From NCBI GenBank assembly GCA_002454815.1, contig DKJL01000010.1, forward strand, positions 418,878-482,877: a stretch of 64,000 nucleotides of DNA, in the 5' to 3' direction. The notes under the pieces were generated by a model. That model made no database searches. It was not told where the DNA came from and saw nothing but the letters and a program-made list of their open reading frames with translations. Positions 1-8,556 of the stretch are shown piece by piece. A program made the translations under genes and the position numbers. How positions within the stretch are numbered: position 1 is the first letter of the stretch; each line of letters opens with the position of its first letter. The stretch comes from Flavobacteriales bacterium UBA6693. Lineage in GTDB: Bacteria > Bacteroidota > Bacteroidia > Flavobacteriales > Weeksellaceae.

Positions 1-747
1 CAGCCGCTTTATGATGCGAAGAATGAGAACAACCCTGAAGTGTTTGACCGTCGAAAAAAAGAACTGAAAAAGCATTTTTTTAAAATTGTTGCGGACCAGG
101 CAGGAAAACTGTTTGATGCGGATGTGCTTACCATTGTTTGGGCACGTCGTTTTGCCGGTTACAAGCGCGCTGATCTCTTGCTGCGCGATCCGGAACGCTT
201 CGAAAAATTATTAAATAATCCCAATTATCCCTTGCAGATCGTTTGGGCCGGAAAACCTTACCCGATGGATTATTCTGCTATTTCCATTTTTAACGAACTG
301 GTAGTGAAGAGCAGAGATTACCGGAATATGGCCGTGCTTACGGGTTATGAACTTGCACTGAGCAAATCGATGAAGCAGGGCTCTGATGTTTGGCTCAACA
401 ACCCGCGTGTTCCGCGTGAGGCCTCCGGAACTTCCGGGATGACCGCGGCCATGAATGGCTCCATCAACCTTTCTACCGACGATGGCTGGATTCCCGAATT
501 TGCAAAACCGGGCGATAATTCGTTTGTTGTTGAAAAAGCCGACTATGCGAACATGAGCATTTACGAGCAGGATCAATATGATTTGGAAGCACTTTACAAT
601 TTGTTGGAACAGGAGATTATTCCAACGTATTATGAAAAACCTGATGAGTGGCGCAAAATTCAGCAGACGGCGATGGATGACGTAAGACACGATTTTAATT
701 CGGACCGTATGGCTGATGAATATTATAAAAAATTATATTTAAATTAA
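1..747 (+). CDS. Alpha-glucan phosphorylase, C-terminal part (5' cut by window edge)
   Basis: The reading frame is open from base 1, so this is the last 248 codons of a longer gene. Family knowledge: alpha-glucan phosphorylases (GT35) release glucose-1-phosphate from glycogen or starch using pyridoxal phosphate. The sequence shows RRFAGYKRADLLLRD, then KQGSDVWLNNPRVPREASG and GTSGMTAAMNGS, the cofactor and phosphate-binding region in the form typical of the short bacterial AgpA type rather than the E. coli GlgP type. The apparent GTG start at 40 is only an internal Val codon. A hairpin terminator follows directly. A fusion with a starch-synthase-like N-terminus, common in this group, cannot be judged because the 5' part lies outside the window. 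Confidence 0.88.
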   Translation, partial: QPLYDAKNENNPEVFDRRKKELKKHFFKIVADQAGKLFDADVLTIVWARRFAGYKRADLLLRDPERFEKLLNNPNYPLQIVWAGKPYPMDYSAISIFNELVVKSRDYRNMAVLTGYELALSKSMKQGSDVWLNNPRVPREASGTSGMTAAMNGSINLSTDDGWIPEFAKPGDNSFVVEKADYANMSIYEQDQYDLEALYNLLEQEIIPTYYEKPDEWRKIQQTAMDDVRHDFNSDRMADEYYKKLYLN

Positions 748-759
748 ATTTAAATCAGA

Positions 760-790
760 AATCCGGTTGCCACGCAGCCGGATTTTTTTG
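760..790 (+). terminator. Rho-independent terminator after the phosphorylase
   Basis: Stem AATCCGG (760-766) pairs with CCGGATT (777-783) and is followed by a run of T. Confidence 0.8.
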
Positions 791-890
791 TTCTGAATAA
801 TGTGTTTTTTCTATGTATAAATACACACGGTATTTTCCTCGGGATAAAGCTTTTGCCCGAAAAACAGTATTTTTGTAAAAATAAAATTCC

Positions 891-2003
891 GTGACCAACA
901 GCGACCAAATAAAAGACCTGCAAGCCCGTATCGCCGATCTGTATAAATATTTACAGATCGAAAGAAAAAAAATAGAAATCCAAAACGACGAGGAAAAGAC
1001 CGTTTCGCCGGAGTTTTGGGATCAGCCCAAAGAGGCGGAAGCTTTTATGAAACAGCTGCGCTCCAAAAAGAAATGGGTCGACACGTACGACGAAATTCAA
1101 AGCCGTTTCGAGGACGTACAGGTGTTGCTCGATTTTGCGCGTGAGGATCCGGATGTTGCCACAGAACTGGACGAAGCTTTTGCCACACTTACGCAGAAAG
1201 TGGAAGATCTGGAATTTAAAAATATGCTCTCCAATGAAGGCGACGAACTTTCCGCGGTATTGCAGATCACAGCAGGAGCGGGCGGAACTGAAAGCTGCGA
1301 CTGGGCCTCGATGCTGATGCGGATGTACACTATGTGGGCGGAAAATCAGGGTTATAAAATCCGCGAACTTAATTTTCAGGAAGGTGATGTAGCCGGCATA
1401 AAAACCGTAACTCTGGAGATCGAGGGCGAATTTGCGTTCGGTTATTTGCGCGGCGAAAATGGTGTACACCGTTTGGTACGAATTTCACCCTTCGATTCCA
1501 ACGCCAAGCGCCACACCAGTTTTGTTTCGGTTTACGTTTATCCACTCGTGGATGACACCATTGAAATTCAGGTAAACCCTGCCGATATTTCTTTTGAAAC
1601 CATGCGCTCCAGCGGTGCTGGCGGGCAGAACGTGAATAAAGTGGAAACCGCAGTACGACTCCGTCACGCGCCAACGGGAATCATCATCGAAAACTCCGAA
1701 TCGCGTTCGCAGCTTCAGAACAAAGAAAAGGCAATGCAACTCCTGAAGTCGCGCCTGTACGAGATGGAACTCGAAGAACGGATGAAAGCGCGGAACGAAA
1801 TAGAAGCCGGAAAAATGAAAATCGAGTGGGGCAGCCAAATTCGAAATTATGTGATGCACCCTTACAAACTCGTAAAAGATGTGCGCTCGGGCTACGAAAC
1901 TTCCGACGTGGACGCCGTAATGAATGGCGGACTCACACCCTTCCTGAAATCGTTTCTGATGTCCGACGGAACTGCCGTGGCAGACGATGATTTGACACTT
2001 TAA
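891..2003 (+). CDS. prfB: Peptide chain release factor 2
   Basis: RF2 reads UGA and UAA stop codons on the ribosome and triggers release of the finished peptide. The 370-residue product has the SPF codon-recognition motif ([15 protein letters not shown]) and the GGQ catalytic motif ([17 protein letters not shown]). The start is GTG at 891: an in-frame stop at 882-884 rules out anything further upstream. The N-terminal stretch that in E. coli contains the programmed +1 frameshift (CUU UGA after codon 25) is here an uninterrupted frame reading [11 protein letters not shown], so RF2 should be made without autoregulatory frameshifting. A possible -7 box TATTTTTG lies at 868-875, with no clear -33 partner. 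Confidence 0.96.
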   Translation: MTNSDQIKDLQARIADLYKYLQIERKKIEIQNDEEKTVSPEFWDQPKEAEAFMKQLRSKKKWVDTYDEIQSRFEDVQVLLDFAREDPDVATELDEAFATLTQKVEDLEFKNMLSNEGDELSAVLQITAGAGGTESCDWASMLMRMYTMWAENQGYKIRELNFQEGDVAGIKTVTLEIEGEFAFGYLRGENGVHRLVRISPFDSNAKRHTSFVSVYVYPLVDDTIEIQVNPADISFETMRSSGAGGQNVNKVETAVRLRHAPTGIIIENSESRSQLQNKEKAMQLLKSRLYEMELEERMKARNEIEAGKMKIEWGSQIRNYVMHPYKLVKDVRSGYETSDVDAVMNGGLTPFLKSFLMSDGTAVADDDLTL

Positions 2004-2054
2004 ACTTTAGCAATATTTAACAATTACTTAATGTAGGCGACACCTGCGTTTGCT

Positions 2055-2062
2055 TATATTTG
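2055..2062 (+). promoter_or_regulatory. Bacteroidetes -7 promoter element before the DedA gene
   Basis: TATATTTG matches TAnnTTTG and lies only 5 bases before the ATG at 2068, so the transcript would be leaderless or nearly so. No convincing TTG -33 element is present. Confidence 0.4.
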
Positions 2063-2067
2063 CAAAT

Positions 2068-2745
2068 ATGGAAAATTTTGAAAGTTGGAAGGACTTGCTC
2101 AATCCTGAATTCTACATTAAGATGGGTGGTTTCTGGCTCATCTTATTTATTATCTTCGCCGAAACCGGCTTATTCATTGGATTTTTCCTGCCGGGCGACA
2201 GTCTGCTTTTCGTCTCCGGTATTTATGCGGTAGAAATTATCACCGAAACGCTTGGATCCACGGGCAGCGATTTGCTCGACACCACAATCCTGGCTACCGC
2301 TGTAGCTGTCGCTGCCGTTATTGGCAATGAAGTAGGCTACTGGTTTGGGCTGAAAGCCGGACCGGCACTCTACAAAAAAGAAGATTCGTTCCTTTTCAAA
2401 AAAAAATATCTTTTCCAGGCGCATGATTTTTTCGAGGAGCATGGCGCATTAGCCGTTATCATGGCGCGTTTCCTGCCTATCGTGCGGACCTTCACGCCGA
2501 TCGTGGCGGGCATCGTGAAAATGAACAAAACCCGTTTTTTAATCGATAATGTTATTGGCGCATTTCTGTGGTCGTTCTCGCTCATCTTTGCCGGTCATTA
2601 TCTCGACGCGCTTTTCAAAACACAGTTTGATATTGAATTGAAATCGCATCTGGAAATGATCATTATTATCATTGTGCTAATTACCACTTTACCGATTGTC
2701 ATTAAATTTTTCTTTAATAACAAGAAAGAAGAAAACAGAGAATAA
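2068..2745 (+). CDS. DedA family membrane protein
   Basis: DedA/VTT-domain proteins are inner-membrane proteins; some members flip undecaprenyl phosphate or phospholipids. The predicted protein (225 residues from the ATG at 2068) begins MENFESWKDLLNPEFYIKMG and shows the family hallmarks: ETGLFIGFFLPGDSLLFVSG near the N-terminus and ARFLPIVRTFTPIVAGIVKM in the re-entrant/helical core, with several hydrophobic helices and a charged C-terminal tail. A frame extension to TTG at 2050 exists, but the -7-like box TATATTTG at 2055-2062 lies inside it, favouring ATG 2068. It stands alone between prfB and a TonB receptor and ends at a strong terminator. The lipid handled cannot be read from the sequence. 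Confidence 0.9.
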   Translation: MENFESWKDLLNPEFYIKMGGFWLILFIIFAETGLFIGFFLPGDSLLFVSGIYAVEIITETLGSTGSDLLDTTILATAVAVAAVIGNEVGYWFGLKAGPALYKKEDSFLFKKKYLFQAHDFFEEHGALAVIMARFLPIVRTFTPIVAGIVKMNKTRFLIDNVIGAFLWSFSLIFAGHYLDALFKTQFDIELKSHLEMIIIIIVLITTLPIVIKFFFNNKKEENRE

Positions 2746-2774
2746 TCTATTTTCTTCTAAATTTTATATCATAA

Positions 2775-2801
2775 ACAGCCGCTACTGCGGCTGTTTTTTT
2801 T
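2775..2801 (+). terminator. Rho-independent terminator after DedA
   Basis: ACAGCCGC (2775-2782), loop TACT, GCGGCTGT (2787-2794), then eight or more T. Confidence 0.88.
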
Positions 2802-2847
2802 GGTAAAAAATTGCTGGACTTTTTCATAAACATTATACCAAAGAGTA

Positions 2848-2878
2848 TTGTTAGTATGGTCTAACTTTTATACATTTG
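2848..2878 (+). promoter_or_regulatory. Promoter of the TonB receptor-thioredoxin operon
   Basis: TTG at 2848-2850, a 20-base spacer, and TACATTTG at 2871-2878 match the Bacteroidetes -33/-7 consensus closely. The receptor ATG follows 23 bases later. Confidence 0.65.
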
Positions 2879-2901
2879 CAAATCTAACATTTTGATTTAA
2901 G

Positions 2902-5184
2902 ATGAAAAGAAGCATGATTTTTATGGCAGCCGTATTCGCAGTCAGTTCAGCGGCCGCCCAGTCTTCTGTCGAGGGACAGCTTACCGCGTCAGGCGAAACG
3001 AAAACAGCCGTCGCCATTTATTTGGAAGGTGCCGATCTAGCAACCTTCACCGACAGTCTGGGCTTCTACCGTTTTACTGAAGTTCCGGCCGGTACTTATC
3101 GGATCAAGGCACAGCTCGACGGATACAAAAGTTTTTCAAAGCAAATAATCGTACGGGAGGATATTCCTGTAAATATTGATATTGAATTGCATTCGTCTGA
3201 AAAATCTGCATCAATCGAAGATGTGGTGATCACGGGAACGATGAAAGCCGTACGCCGGTCCGAAAGTCCCGTGGCAGTTGAGGTGTACTCGCCGGCTTAT
3301 TTTAAAAAGAATCCGACGCCTAATATTTTTGATGCTTTACAGAACGTGAACGGTGTTCGCCCGCAACTCAACTGTAATATTTGCAATACCGGCGACATCC
3401 ACATCAACGGCTTGGAAGGGCCTTACACGATGATTTTGATCGACGGAATGCCGATCGTCAGTTCATTAGGAACGGTGTACGGTATGTCCGGAATTCCCAA
3501 TTCGCTGGTAGAAAGAATTGAAATTGTGAAAGGACCTGCGTCATCATTGTACGGCAGCGAGGCAGTGGGTGGGCTCATTAATATTATTACAAAAAATCCT
3601 AAATCGGCGGCACGTTTCAGCGCTGATGTTTTCTCCACGGGTTGGGGTGAGTACAATACGGACCTGGGATTCAAGTTTCATGTTGGCAGAAAAGCGACGG
3701 CCGTCACTGGCATTAATTATTTTAACTATCAAAATCCGGTCGATGACAACAACGATAATTTTACAGATGTTACGCTTCAAGACCGGATTTCTATTTTTCA
3801 GAAATGGAATTTTGATAGAAAAAAGAATCGGCTTTTCAGCGTGGCGGGGCGATATATGTATGAAGATCGCTGGGGCGGCGATATGCGCTGGAACAAATCT
3901 TACCGCGGCGGCGATGAGATTTACGGCGAAAGCATCTACACCAACCGCGCCGAAGTTTTTGGAAATTACCAATTGCCGGTAAATGAAAAGATGTTTTTCG
4001 GTTTTTCTTTTGTTAATCATGATCAGGACAGCCGCTATGGGACGACCTCTTATATTGCAAACCAGAAGATTGCCTTCGGTCAACTGACCTGGGATAAGAA
4101 AGTCGGCCGGCACGATCTTTTGGCGGGCAGCGCGCTGCGATATACTTATTATAACGACAATACAGCGGCAACCGCAAACGCAGAGGGGAATAATCAGCCT
4201 GAAAAAACGCTGCTTCCCGGCGTGTTTTTACAGGATGAGATCAGCATCGCAAACCAGCACAAACTATTGCTCGGCGCACGTTATGATTATAATTCTGTGC
4301 ACGGAAATATTTTTACGCCGCGGTTGGCTTATAAATGGACCGTGGATGGCAGTAATATTTTCCGCTTCAATGCCGGCACGGGTTTCCGCGTCGTGAATCT
4401 GTTTACTGAGGAACATGCAGCACTTACCGGCGCGCGCGACGTGGAAATATTAAATGATTTGAAACCCGAACGTTCTTATAATGTTAATTTAAATTACATT
4501 AAAAAGTTTTATCTGGATAATGGATCCATTATCGGCTTGGACGGATCGGCGTTTTTCACTTATTTCACCAACAGAATTGTTCCTGATTATGAGACCGATA
4601 CCAATAAGATTATTTATGATAACCTCGACGGTCATGCGATAAGTAAAGGCCTTAGTCTGAATGCAGATTTAAGTTTTTCTAATGGCCTGAAATTTATCCT
4701 CGGCGGGACACTGATGGAAAACACAATTTCAGAAAACGGGTTTAGCAAACAACAGATTTTAACTGAGAAATTTACCGGGACTTGGGCGGCATCGTACAAC
4801 ATAAGGCCGTGGAAACTGACCGTAGATTATACCGGAAACGTGTACAGCCCGATGCGTTTGCCGCTGCTCAATGATCTGGATCCGCGCAAACCGTTTTCGC
4901 CTTGGTGGAGTATCCAAAATATCCAGTTTACTTATGACGGATTTAAAAATTTCGAGTTCTACGCGGGAATTAAAAACCTGCTGAATTGGACGCCCGGCAG
5001 AGGCAACCCTTTCATCATTGCCCGCTCCCATGACCCCTTCGACGAAAACGTAATTTTTGATGGCAATGGACAGGTCGTCGCTACGCCGGAAAATCCGTAC
5101 GCGCTGACGTTTGATCCCAACTATGTATTTGGCCCGAACCAGGGAATCCGCGGTTTTCTGGGAATTAAATTTAATTTAAAGTAA
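2902..5184 (+). CDS. TonB-dependent outer membrane receptor with CxxC in the plug
   Basis: This 760-residue protein has a signal peptide (MKRSMIFMAAVFAVSSAAAQ), a carboxypeptidase-regulatory-like domain (about 22-95), a TonB-box-like EDVVITGT (106-113), a plug domain (about 115-235, with LIDGMPIVSS and VERIEIVKGPASSLYGSEAV) and a 22-strand-type barrel ending in GIRGFLGIKFNLK. Such receptors import scarce ligands such as siderophores, vitamins or metals using proton-motive force relayed by TonB. The plug carries the pair C158-N-I-C161 just before GDIHINGLEGPYT. The next gene, 9 bases downstream, encodes a secreted thioredoxin-fold protein, so both are probably co-transcribed and may share a redox or metal-linked job. 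The substrate is not determinable; no B12 riboswitch or Fur box was recognised in the 156-base leader. Confidence 0.92.
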   Translation: MKRSMIFMAAVFAVSSAAAQSSVEGQLTASGETKTAVAIYLEGADLATFTDSLGFYRFTEVPAGTYRIKAQLDGYKSFSKQIIVREDIPVNIDIELHSSEKSASIEDVVITGTMKAVRRSESPVAVEVYSPAYFKKNPTPNIFDALQNVNGVRPQLNCNICNTGDIHINGLEGPYTMILIDGMPIVSSLGTVYGMSGIPNSLVERIEIVKGPASSLYGSEAVGGLINIITKNPKSAARFSADVFSTGWGEYNTDLGFKFHVGRKATAVTGINYFNYQNPVDDNNDNFTDVTLQDRISIFQKWNFDRKKNRLFSVAGRYMYEDRWGGDMRWNKSYRGGDEIYGESIYTNRAEVFGNYQLPVNEKMFFGFSFVNHDQDSRYGTTSYIANQKIAFGQLTWDKKVGRHDLLAGSALRYTYYNDNTAATANAEGNNQPEKTLLPGVFLQDEISIANQHKLLLGARYDYNSVHGNIFTPRLAYKWTVDGSNIFRFNAGTGFRVVNLFTEEHAALTGARDVEILNDLKPERSYNVNLNYIKKFYLDNGSIIGLDGSAFFTYFTNRIVPDYETDTNKIIYDNLDGHAISKGLSLNADLSFSNGLKFILGGTLMENTISENGFSKQQILTEKFTGTWAASYNIRPWKLTVDYTGNVYSPMRLPLLNDLDPRKPFSPWWSIQNIQFTYDGFKNFEFYAGIKNLLNWTPGRGNPFIIARSHDPFDENVIFDGNGQVVATPENPYALTFDPNYVFGPNQGIRGFLGIKFNLK

Positions 5185-5193
5185 AAGATAGAA

Positions 5194-5673
5194 ATGACTG
5201 CAAAAATCAAGTTCTTATGCAGTTCGATCATGCTTTTAATTTGTTTAAATGTTGCCGCGCAGGCGCAAAAACATCCTTTAGAAAAAGCAGACGAAATGCT
5301 TGAGACCGAGGCGCGCAATCTGGTGATATTTCTGCACACCGACTGGTGCCAATACTGTAAAGCGATGCAGAAAACCACGTTCAACAATAGTAAAATTAGA
5401 AAGTTGCTGACCGGTAATTTTTATTTTGCTGAATTAAATGCGGAAGAGAAACGCACTGTTAAATTTGGCGGACAAACGTACGGGTACAAACCCACCGGGG
5501 TGAATACAGGCTTTCATGAGCTCGCCACTGCATTATCAGTAGACGGCAAAACCTCTTTTCCGTCGCTCGTTATTCTCAATCCAAAGCGCGAAATTATTTT
5601 CAATTATAACGGGTTTTTAAGTGCCGCTGACCTTGAGATTGTATTGAAAGAAATAGTGAGATTGGAGATGTAA
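5194..5673 (+). CDS. Secreted thioredoxin-fold protein
   Basis: The 159-residue product has a signal peptide (MTAKIKFLCSSIMLLICLNV followed by AAQAQ) and a single thioredoxin domain with the redox motif WCQYC (C52, C55) after FLHTD, a cis-Pro region FPSLVIL and the C-terminal helix. It resembles the periplasmic SoxW/DUF255-like thioredoxins that reduce or isomerise cysteines in exported proteins. It starts 9 bases after the TonB receptor stop, consistent with one operon. Given the CxxC in that receptor's plug, the receptor is an obvious candidate partner; this is inference. No membrane anchor is visible. Confidence 0.85.
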   Translation: MTAKIKFLCSSIMLLICLNVAAQAQKHPLEKADEMLETEARNLVIFLHTDWCQYCKAMQKTTFNNSKIRKLLTGNFYFAELNAEEKRTVKFGGQTYGYKPTGVNTGFHELATALSVDGKTSFPSLVILNPKREIIFNYNGFLSAADLEIVLKEIVRLEM

Positions 5674-5715
5674 TATACAAAAGTAAGAATTCATTAAGAT
5701 TAATTTAACGGTTAA

Positions 5716-5750
5716 TTGGGAATGAATGGCAGAAACATTCAGTAAATTTG
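5716..5750 (+). promoter_or_regulatory. Promoter of tpx
   Basis: TTG at 5716-5718, a 24-base spacer, and TAAATTTG at 5743-5750. It lies downstream of the in-frame ATG at 5726, which supports the start at 5771. Confidence 0.5.
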
Positions 5751-5770
5751 AGTTACAAAAAAATAAAATT

Positions 5771-6268
5771 ATGGCAAATATTACCTTGCATGGCAACCAG
5801 ATTCATTCCGTTGGAGAACTGCCCGAAATAGGTTCTAACATCAAAGATTTCGAACTTGTGGACGTAGATTTAAAAACAAGAAATCTGTCGGAATTTAAAT
5901 CAAAGAACATTATATTTAATATTTTTCCCAGTATCGATACCGGCGTTTGCGCGGCTTCTGCACGGGAATTTAACGAAAAAGCATCCAGCCTGGATAATAC
6001 GGTGGTGATCAACGTATCGCGTGACCTTCCATTTGCGCTGAGTCGTTTTTGTGCAGCTGAAGGTCTGGATAATGTAGAAACGCTTTCTGATTTTCGCGGA
6101 ACTTTTGGCGAAGATTACGGCGTTACTCTGGAAGATTCTCCGATGCAGGGACTTCTCAGCCGCGCAGTGATTGTTGCCGACGAAAACGGCCAAGTAATTT
6201 ATACCGAACAGGTACCGGAAATCGCTCAGGAGCCTAATTACGAAGCAGCGCTTAATGCACTGAAGTAA
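5771..6268 (+). CDS. tpx: Thiol peroxidase (atypical 2-Cys peroxiredoxin)
   Basis: Tpx reduces hydrogen peroxide and alkyl hydroperoxides using thioredoxin. The 165-residue protein from ATG 5771 starts MANITLHGNQIHSVGELPEI, the usual Tpx N-terminus. It carries the peroxidatic cysteine C60 in SIDTGVCAASAREFNEKA and the resolving cysteine C94 in FCAAEGLDNV, the spacing that forms an intramolecular disulphide. A longer frame from 5726 adds 15 residues not typical of the family and overlaps the predicted promoter, so it is rejected. The gene is monocistronic by layout. Confidence 0.95.
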   Translation: MANITLHGNQIHSVGELPEIGSNIKDFELVDVDLKTRNLSEFKSKNIIFNIFPSIDTGVCAASAREFNEKASSLDNTVVINVSRDLPFALSRFCAAEGLDNVETLSDFRGTFGEDYGVTLEDSPMQGLLSRAVIVADENGQVIYTEQVPEIAQEPNYEAALNALK

Positions 6269-6290
6269 AAATATTCAATTATATTTTAAT

Positions 6291-6322
6291 CAATTCCCCG
6301 CGCTTCACAGTGTGGGGATTGT
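6291..6322 (+). terminator. Possible terminator after tpx
   Basis: CAATTCCCC (6291-6299) can pair with GGGGATTG (6314-6321) with one bulged base. The downstream sequence has only a weak T tract, so this is tentative. Confidence 0.35.
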
Positions 6323-6350
6323 TATTTAAAGGAACCGTTAATTTTTTTTA

Positions 6351-6526
6351 CCAAACCATCTTCATCCTGAGGAAAACAATGAAAAATCTAAACCGAACAC
6401 GTTTGATCAGTTGATAATTTAGCAGAATTAGCGCACAACAGTTTCTGGAAATACGCTGGAGAAACGGTTTTTGGTGTTGCGAAAAAACCGGAGGGGAAAC
6501 GCGTTATTGAACTGATGTTATTTTAA
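6351..6526 (+). pseudogene. Frameshifted remnant of an unknown gene
   Basis: This lies in the 355-base gap between tpx and the first SRPBCC gene. Frame A from 6351 reads PNHLHPEENNEKSKPNTFDQ and then hits a stop at 6420. A second frame from 6407 to the stop at 6524-6526 reads SVDNLAELAHNSFWKYAGET, then VFGVAKKPEGKRVIELMLF. Joined near 6411 by a one-base shift, they give a continuous protein-like stretch with ordinary composition. The family was not recognised. No good start codon remains, so it is best read as the decayed 3' part of a gene. The rest of the gap (6527-6623) shows nothing recognisable. Confidence 0.4.
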
Positions 6527-6623
6527 GTTTTTGAGAACATAAAAATCGGCACGCTTTCTGCCATGTGCAGGCTTAGAAATTATAAAATAAAACTGAATTC
6601 ATTTAAAAATAAAAGAATAAAGC

Positions 6624-7037
6624 ATGAAACCTATTACTTTAGAAATCACCATATTAGCACCAATGTCAAAAGTCTGGGAATTATATAATGACCCCGAGCA
6701 TATAACAAAATGGCATTATTCCACCGACGAATGGTCGTGCACAAGTGCAGAAAATGAGTTGGTCAGCGGCGGCCATTTTAAATATCATATGGAGGCAAAA
6801 GATCAAAGTTTCGGTTATGATTATCAGGGTGTTTACGAAGAAGTTATGGATAAATCTAAAATAATTTATCGTTTAGATGACGGACGGCAGGTATGGCTGA
6901 GCTTTGACTCCATCGACGCCAACACTACAAAAGTGACCAAAATATTCGAGCCGGATCCGCGTGAGCCAGAGCAAATGCAGCGGGATGCCTGGTATGAAAT
7001 ACTGGACCGTTTTCATAAATATGTAGAAAATTATTAG
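6624..7037 (+). CDS. SRPBCC/AHSA1-domain protein, copy 1
   Basis: The 137-residue protein is a single START-like/AHSA1 (Aha1-type) domain: N-terminal strand KPITLEITILAPMSKVWELY, then the W-rich segment TKWHYSTDEWSC, a GGHFKYHMEAKD turn and the C-terminal helix MQRDAWYEILDRFHKYVENY. Such domains bind small hydrophobic ligands or act in stress responses; the ligand is unknown. It is clearly similar over its full length to the next gene (7102-7518), which indicates tandem duplication, and more distantly to 8557-8997. No promoter consensus was found in the upstream gap. Confidence 0.85.
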   Translation: MKPITLEITILAPMSKVWELYNDPEHITKWHYSTDEWSCTSAENELVSGGHFKYHMEAKDQSFGYDYQGVYEEVMDKSKIIYRLDDGRQVWLSFDSIDANTTKVTKIFEPDPREPEQMQRDAWYEILDRFHKYVENY

Positions 7038-7101
7038 GCGAAAATGGGCATGGTTTGACAAATCTGAAAATTATTCCTTAATTTTAGACAAACTAAGCTT
7101 A

Positions 7102-7518
7102 ATGGAACCCATAACAATAAACATTACTATTCTAAAACCACTCAACGTCGTTTGGGAATTATTCTATAATCCCAAGCACATCGTAAAATGGAATTACACA
7201 ACGACCAACTGGCACTGTCCGAAGGCGTCAGTGGATTTTCGCGTCGGTGGGCATTTCGATTACCGCCTGGAATATAAAGACAAAAGTTTTGGTTATAATG
7301 TATCGGGCACGATAGAGGAAATTCGCGAAAAAGAGTATGTTCGGAGCACGATGGATGACGGACGAACCATCGAAGTATATTTCCGTGCATTAGACGAAAA
7401 TACTACCGAGATCATCGAAATATTCGAACCGGAGCCACAGTATTCACGCGAGATGCAGCGCGTGGGTTGGTACGCCATATTGGACCGTTTCCACAAATAC
7501 GCAGAGAAAGTTGGGTAA
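7102..7518 (+). CDS. SRPBCC/AHSA1-domain protein, copy 2
   Basis: This is the tandem paralogue of the preceding gene, 138 residues, starting MEPITINITILKPLNVVWEL. It keeps WNYTTTNWHC, VGGHFDYRLEYKDKSFGY and the C-terminal MQRVGWYAILDRFHKYAEK. The two copies differ most in the central strands, so they may bind different ligands. The gap to copy 1 is 64 bases and to the following SDR gene 184 bases, with no terminator seen. Confidence 0.85.
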   Translation: MEPITINITILKPLNVVWELFYNPKHIVKWNYTTTNWHCPKASVDFRVGGHFDYRLEYKDKSFGYNVSGTIEEIREKEYVRSTMDDGRTIEVYFRALDENTTEIIEIFEPEPQYSREMQRVGWYAILDRFHKYAEKVG

Positions 7519-7702
7519 CATATAATTCTACTTTGAATCGAGGTGCATTCCTCTCTATGTTCTTAGTGCATCATTACTTTTTTTTCAGATTTAATTATTA
7601 TTCATTTATGCAGTTCAGCTTTTTTAAAAATCGAGGTAGGTCGAGTTTTATTGCAAAATTCGGCGCGGGGTTTGTTTGGACACCTGCGATACAGCATCAA
7701 AA

Positions 7703-8548
7703 ATGAGCACTAAAAATAAAGTTAAGACTACCAATAAAATTCCCAAGGACGGGCAGTTTCCGGAGATCATTAAGGATTCCTACCGAGGCAGCGACAAGCT
7801 GAAAGGAAAATTCGCGGTCATTAGCGGTGGCGACAGCGGAATCGGCCAGGCCGTCGCCGTACATTTCGCCCGCGAAGGTGCCGATATCGCGGTGATCTAT
7901 CTGGAAAGTGACGATGACGCCCACGAAACGCAGCGGTTGGTGGAAAATGAAGGGCAAAAGTGCATGCTGCTGAAAGGAGATTTAACCAAGACAAAATTCA
8001 GACAGGAATGTGTGAAAACCTTAAAACAACTTTCCCAATCGCTGGATATTCTGGTAAATAATGCCATAGTACAGTTTTCGAAAGATGTTCTGGAAAATAT
8101 CAGCGACGAACAGATTTATTCGACTTTCGATAGCAACATTCTTTCGATGATGAGCTTTACGCGTGCGCTGTTGCCTAAGATGGGCAAAAACAGCCGCATC
8201 ATTTGCACCACCTCGGTCACCGCATATCACGGCAGCGATCATCCCATCGACTACTCGGCTACCAAAGGAGCGATCACTACTTTTATCCGGTCTTTGGCCG
8301 TAAGTTTGGCAAAACGCTCGATACTTGTGAATGGTGTGGCGCCCGGCCCGACCTGGACGCCGCTCGTTAAAGAGACCTTTAACGATTTAAAAAGTTTTGG
8401 CAAACACACTGCCCTCAAGCGTGCTGGGCAACCTTCAGAAGTTGCCCCGGCGTATGTATTTCTCGCTTCGGAAGATTCCAGTTTTATTACGGGAGAAGTA
8501 ATTCATGTGAACGGCGGCGATTTTGGGGAGGATAATCAGCATTATTAA
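7703..8548 (+). CDS. SDR family oxidoreductase (YghA/YdaD-like)
   Basis: Classical short-chain dehydrogenase of the stress-associated YghA/YhdF branch, 281 residues from ATG 7703 (a TTG at 7676 would only add nine atypical residues). The long N-terminal extension precedes the NAD(P)-binding motif SGGDSGIGQAVAVHFAREGA. The active site is Y-S-A-T-K (YxxxK) after TTSVTAYHGSDHPID, and the C-terminus contains GVAPGPTWTPL and FITGEVIHVNGGD. The usual NNAG segment reads NNAIVQF, a change also common in this branch. The next SRPBCC gene begins 8 bases later, so the two are probably co-transcribed. The substrate is unknown. Confidence 0.9.
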   Translation: MSTKNKVKTTNKIPKDGQFPEIIKDSYRGSDKLKGKFAVISGGDSGIGQAVAVHFAREGADIAVIYLESDDDAHETQRLVENEGQKCMLLKGDLTKTKFRQECVKTLKQLSQSLDILVNNAIVQFSKDVLENISDEQIYSTFDSNILSMMSFTRALLPKMGKNSRIICTTSVTAYHGSDHPIDYSATKGAITTFIRSLAVSLAKRSILVNGVAPGPTWTPLVKETFNDLKSFGKHTALKRAGQPSEVAPAYVFLASEDSSFITGEVIHVNGGDFGEDNQHY

Positions 8549-8556
8549 ATAAAAGT

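Noticed and set aside
951..1859. Several minus-strand ORFs inside prfB
   Set aside because: They are antisense shadows of a well-conserved gene with no independent signals.
2746..2901. Cobalamin or other riboswitch before the TonB receptor
   Set aside because: Only about 23 bases separate the promoter -7 box from the ATG and no B12-box-like sequence was found.
7467..7706. 79-codon plus-strand ORF between the second SRPBCC and SDR genes
   Set aside because: It overlaps both genes, has a Phe-rich low-complexity composition and no start context.
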